DNA from: Punica granatum
Taxonomy: Eukaryota > Streptophyta > Magnoliopsida > Myrtales > Lythraceae
DNA length: 64,000 nt
Assembly (NCBI RefSeq): GCF_007655135.1
Contig: NC_045132.1
Coordinates: 17,560,534-17,624,533, forward strand
Direction of reading: 5' to 3'
Part shown: positions 59,656-64,000 of the stretch, piece by piece
Layout: every line of letters begins with the position of its first letter
How positions within the stretch are numbered: the first letter of the stretch is position 1
Notes under the pieces: generated by a model
The model's database searches: none
What the model was told of the DNA's origin: nothing
What the model saw: only the letters and a program-made list of their open reading frames with translations
Position numbers and translations under genes: made by a program

Positions 59656-61539
59656 TTCTTAACACAGCTTGTAACATTCTTAAACCAATCAAATACTAAC
59701 CTTAGTTCTGAACTATCCTAGTACCCACCTTACGCATTGGAGAATGAAATCGGCTCTTAACCCCCCGATTCGACTTCTCTATTGTGTTTCAGGTCCCCAA
59801 CTCGCCGCTAGGGTCCAAGAAACTTGGATGACTGACAACCTATCTAATCAAAGTCCTATCACCATATTATGACTGCTCAAAAATATCCTGATAAACAAAA
59901 AATTAAATCGAAATCATTTCTAAAATCCGAATATCTGAAATTATGATTTGGTTACAGTGCGATTTTTCTGAGATTTTCGGATTTGGTTTGGTTTTGGATT
60001 GCTGAATTTAAAAATTGAAGAAAGAAACCAAAGCAAGTCATATATAAATAATTATGGCCATGAGCTTAATATGTTTTGCTACTTTCTAAATCATAAACTG
60101 TAATTATTTTGCTGCTTTCTGAATTGTGGCCCTTTTGATCACCAAAAAAAAACATTGTGGCCCTTTAAGGTAAATGAAACTTGGGTTTGGGACAATTTTG
60201 CTACTTGTCTTTTGTTGTTTGGACTGCATCCAGCATGACATTTTTCAACTTTCTCTGTAAAGAAAATTGGTCTGGATATGATCAACATGGGAATTATATT
60301 GCTCATAATATAATAGGGACAATACGATCAAAAGAGTACTCAGTTATTCGGTCAACTGAATCCAAAAAAACCAAATTTTGTGGTTTGATTTTTTTTCTAA
60401 AAAAAAGAGAGAAAATAAGTGGCTTGGGTATGGATACCATTCGCAAAACCGAGCACCCCCAACCTATATTTTAATAGCGGCCACTATATGTTTTGCTCTT
60501 CGCATTTAGATCGCAACTTGCCATCATCTCTACTGGACCATGGTCCAGTATTGTATGATAACGTTAGAGTCCATGGAGCCCAAGCAATTTAATTGTTGGG
60601 CATGAACTATTGGGCTAGTCTTGCTAATTATATAACTCCAAAATATATGCGAATTAATCCAAAATAACTCAAGACATATAAATAATAATAATAATTTAAT
60701 ATTAACATGTAGGCTCAGACTCACGACTGAAAGGTCTCAAGAGATGATGGGCCAACAGTACCAGAAGAAAGCCTTTATCCGCTTAGGTGAACATCAAAGA
60801 TATGGGAGCTGATTTTGAAGGCAACACTTCTCCAACGGCTCAACCACTACTCCCTTCTCCATCCTAATCTATATATCACGTATGTGTGTGTCTCTCTCTC
60901 TATACATGTGTGTATTTTAATGATCACGATCGAACTGTTTTTAGAAAAAAAATATATGTTTACGTATAATTTTCTCGAATAGTTTGATGATGTTGTGAAA
61001 TCTTATATACTTAAAAAAAAGATTTACAAAACATTTATGAGACGTTATCTTTTATCTTGTTTATCAGTTTAATTGCAGGAGTACATCCTACAAGGTGGAT
61101 CAACAATTGGTATATACCTAATTATAATTATATATATATGACCACAATTTCTAAGGAATTCATTGATTTTCTCTTGGGTCTCTTGACACTATTCTAAGCT
61201 AAGATACAGTTTTTTGCAAATTTTCTTTTTTTTTAAGAAGAAAAATAGAGTTAAAATCATAATTCTATTCACGGGCTGGCTGGAACAGGAATTCTCCATT
61301 ATTGGAAATATTCAAATATCCAAAACTTATTATTATCATCTTTTTTTTGTTTTTGTCTCTAATGTGATTGTATTTTTCAAACGGCGCCTAATATATATGC
61401 GGCAAAGTGTTATATATAGATGCCCCCATACATTAAACCCACTTCATGGATGTGACAGATGATAATAACTAGAGCATAGAAATGGCCTGAACTCCCATTT
61501 CCTTTGCTTAAACTGAAATACATGCACTCCGCTTCACTT
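59656..61539. other. Intergenic, no gene recognised
   Basis: AT-rich, with a 20-bp perfect palindrome at 60531-60550 (separate entry). Open frame 60181-60474 (+) has no recognisable domain. Confidence 0.45.
60531..60550. repeat. Perfect 20-bp palindrome
   Basis: TACTGGACCATGGTCCAGTA is its own reverse complement, without spacer. No neighbouring gene explains it. Confidence 0.85.
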
Positions 61540-61852
61540 TGGATTGAAAAATATTTACACTCCACTCCATTTTACTTTTTTTTTTAATTCAATAACATAA
61601 TTATTTTTTTTCTTCATTTTTTATTTTAACTATCATTTTATTCAATTTTTAATACTAAATTCTCTTAACTATTTATTATTTTTTTTCATAATTCAATAAT
61701 ACAATCATTACTTTTTATCTTTTTTTCTCAACCCCATAATTACACTCTCACTTATATATATACTTTTTCACCAATTTACTTATTTGACTTTTACCAATTT
61801 AACGGAAAATAGAGTTAAATTTCGAAATTTAACTCTATTGCCAAACTAAGCA
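61540..61852 (-). repeat. Interspersed MITE-like repeat, copy C
   Basis: Same family as 17088 and 29340: aattcaataacataattatt, tattcaatttttaatacta, aattctcttaactatttatt and aataatacaatcattacttt. The minus-strand left end ttagtttggcaatagagtt matches the tgtttggttttagagtt start of copy A. Confidence 0.6.
61808..61839. repeat. Perfect 32-bp palindrome
   Basis: Two 16-base arms without spacer centred on TTCGAA: AATAGAGTTAAATTTC and its reverse complement. It lies at the edge of the copy C repeat and could mark two terminal repeats joined head to head. Confidence 0.85.
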
Positions 61853-61914
61853 CTAATCATCATGATCCCCAATTTAAATAATAGTGATTCAGGCATCAAT
61901 CAATTGTTTCACTA

Positions 61915-62128
61915 ATTAACTGATTAATTAACTCCGAGGAGTTTGGCCTAGTGGTAAGGAGGAGTTTAAGTATCTATTCGATTTCGAGTTCGAAACCCCT
62001 TTGAGTCACCGGAGTGCCTTTTAGCGTGATTACCAGTTCCGTATGCCGCCGGGGGTTCACGAAGTCTCGGGAATTAGTCTGACGAAGCTCGGACATTCCG
62101 GGTTAACAAAAAAATTAACTGATTAATT
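61915..62128 (+). mobile_element. Intact tRNA-derived SINE with 15-bp TSD
   Basis: The 184-bp body (61930-62113) has a pol III A box (TTTGGCCTAGTGGTAAGGAG) and B box (GAGTTCGAAACCCC) at tRNA-like spacing, a GC-rich 3' part (gccgggggttcacgaagtc), and a short A tail (aacaaaaaaa). ATTAACTGATTAATT is repeated perfectly at 61915-61929 and 62114-62128. A perfect TSD and clear promoter boxes indicate a relatively recent copy. Confidence 0.85.
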
Positions 62129-62690
62129 GATTGGCTGCATAGCATGGTTAACTAAGAACTATATGATCGTTGATTTTTTTTCATTGATTTTTTTCGTGTT
62201 GATGAAAATGAAATGATGTAAGGATTCAAAAAAAGGACGTGGATGGGACTACCGCGGCTGCCTGTCATTCGGCGGAAATTCAAGTGGTGAGGCTTAACGC
62301 AAAGCTCATACGAGTCATCGACGTCCCCACAGCCGACCTCTTGCAAAAGCCAACCCAAATTGAAACTTCTATAATCATCTTTCCCATTCTTTATTCTTTT
62401 CATATGCCACAAATACATATATGATGTATTCTAATGAAGCGATAAGACTCGGAACAAGCGTTCTCATACTTAATTCGACGGAGCAATTCCCACAAGACAT
62501 AATCTTTGATATTTTATTTTTACCTTTCATTTCAATACAAAACGATAGTGATTGCTTTTCCACCATCAAAGTCCTAAATGCTGCTGCGAAGGCCAGGTGA
62601 CCCAGCGATGACCTAGGTCGGTTGCTTCAAGGTCCAAGATTTGAGTATCCCTCCAAACCTTCGCAATTTATCCTAATAAGATGTTTCCAC
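62129..62690. other. Intergenic, no gene recognised
   Basis: Short overlapping frames on both strands (62152-62418 -, 62239-62424 +) without recognisable domains. Confidence 0.45.
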
Positions 62691-63242
62691 TGTTGGAAAA
62701 ATAATGAAATTAATGGTGGTTCGTGAATGAGAAATTAATGAAATGAATGTATTGCATGGTGGCTCATGAAATTTGAGAAAAAAACACCATCAATTGTTAT
62801 GAATTGAATGGGTGCGAATTGAAGGGACACCATTTTCGATTGTCTATAAATTGGACATTCCTATCATTTCATGAATACAACAAGACAAACAAAAAGAAGA
62901 GAATTGAATAGTTAAGTGAGAGTGTTTAGCTTCATTTTCTGGTTCGCTAGGATGCGAATAGCTCGTGCTGCTAGCTGCACCCGATGTCGTTTTATCCTGG
63001 GAAACAGACGCCCACGTGACCTCAAGCACTCACTAAGGGGACGAATCTATTTCAAAAAGGTTTGTGTTATACACAAGACTCGGATTTCTCGCGTCTTCCG
63101 ATCTTTCTCCTTCGTCTTTGTAATTGATTTGATTTTTTAAGTTCTTATACTAGTGATATTCATTTATTTTTATAGCATGCAACTTGCTATTCGAATTTTC
63201 ATTCAATTTTGTTACTTATTACGGATAATTCTATTTCCTACA
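62691..63242 (+). mobile_element. Solo LTR of a second Copia-like family
   Basis: A 552-bp sequence starts TGTTGGAAAAA and ends TTTCCTACA (inverted TG..CA ends), flanked by a perfect 5-bp TSD TCCAC (62686-62690, 63243-63247). A TATAAAT box lies at 62845, followed by a transcribed-leader-like part (gacgcccacgtgacctcaag, agactcggatttctcgcgtc) that resembles plant Copia LTR/leader regions from memory. No internal domain is present. The open frame 62916-63140 (+) lies inside it and is not a gene. Confidence 0.75.
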
Positions 63243-63247
63243 TCCAC

Positions 63248-64000
63248 ACCCGAGCATAACTGTAAAATGGCTATGCACCACTTACCGAGAGTTATTGAAA
63301 TTTTGACGCTTTAAGAAAATTTACATATTATTTGTCAATTTTTATGCACTACTCAAAAAGCTTGTCTTCATATTCGCCCCCTACTTCTCGATCGATCCTG
63401 CATCTATATCCGATCGTTCGCCTCTATCTACATCGGTTCTCATATACACACATATATATATATATATATATATACATTTCACATTTACACTCTACGGATA
63501 TACATATATACTTATATAAACCAATATGTATATATTATAAATATTATAAAATCTATAATTTATCTTTATTAGAGCATTATATGAAATGAATATAATAATA
63601 AAATAATATATCTATATTATTTCACTTCATCCTTTTTTGATGTTATCAAACATGAATTATGAAAGATTAAGAGAATTCCCTCGTAAATCAGCCCGTCACA
63701 TCCCTCCATAACTCACCTGCCTATCATTCCATAACCCATCACAGCCCGTTATCCAAACCAAATGTTAATACTTAATAGAGGGTACGGATTCACAATCCCT
63801 TTTGTTTGGGGCAAAAGATATACAATTCCTTTCAAGCCAACTGTGGCTTTGGAGAGAATCCGACAATCCTAAGAAGAGGAGAGAGAGATGGAAGAGAGTC
63901 GGCAGCCGATAAGAGCGAAAATGGGATAAGAACAAATGTCAGCATCCCCACGTATCCTTTCATAAACGGGCAAAGAAAACCCTTCTTTGTCATCGAAAAT
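63248..64000. other. Intergenic, no gene recognised
   Basis: TA microsatellite at about 63450-63472, then AT-rich sequence, then a GA-rich end (63870-63900). The sequence may continue into a feature beyond the window. Confidence 0.45.

Noticed and set aside
62916..63140. 74-codon open frame on the plus strand
   Set aside because: Entirely inside the solo LTR 62691-63242, in its leader region.

Overview
The window is nuclear DNA of a flowering plant, most likely a eudicot: it is AT-rich, gene-poor and intron-containing, and filled with plant transposon families (Copia, TRIM, MULE, hAT, CACTA, Helitron, SINE). Nothing prokaryotic, organellar or CRISPR-like is seen. The species cannot be fixed from sequence alone.

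Only three host genes are supported, all on the minus strand. (1) 19746-23863 is a seven-exon glycoside hydrolase family 3 beta-xylosidase / alpha-L-arabinofuranosidase of the BXL1 type (774 aa), a secreted cell-wall enzyme. (2) 38853-39488 is a single-exon PADRE (DUF4228) protein of 211 aa with a likely N-myristoylation start. (3) 48474-49914 is a four-exon universal stress protein (166 aa) with a complete ATP-binding motif. They are 15 kb and 9 kb apart and show no functional linkage.

The rest is mostly mobile DNA, often with exact target-site duplications (TSDs). 250-1357: non-autonomous MULE with long inverted repeats and a 9-bp TSD. About 2130-2457: one CACTA end. 14338-14840: degraded TRIM, followed by a repeat-rich block with a 3 x 104-bp tandem array. 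31530-31761: Harbinger-type MITE. 33130-34395: Helitron on the minus strand. 36378-37090: tandem segmental duplication carrying a SINE. 37143-37937: second Harbinger-like element. 51637-52140: hAT-like element. 54133-59650: full-length Tork/TNT1-like Copia element with iMet primer site, polypurine tract and TSD, but a broken gag-pol. 61930-62113: intact SINE with a 15-bp TSD. 62691-63242: solo LTR of a second Copia family.

The most unusual region is 41.0-45.9 kb. A solo LTR of the same family as the 54-kb Copia element lies just beside a Helitron (41759-45888). The Helitron contains a TRIM (42641-45140), and the TRIM's left LTR contains a 2-kb hAT-type element (42722-44706). Each level has its own boundary signature, so the order of insertion can be read directly.

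No clearly new gene system was found. The most useful leads are the nested cassette, the Copia element that is young by its LTRs yet heavily broken, the very short retroposed insertions with long TSDs, and several strong DNA-structure motifs.
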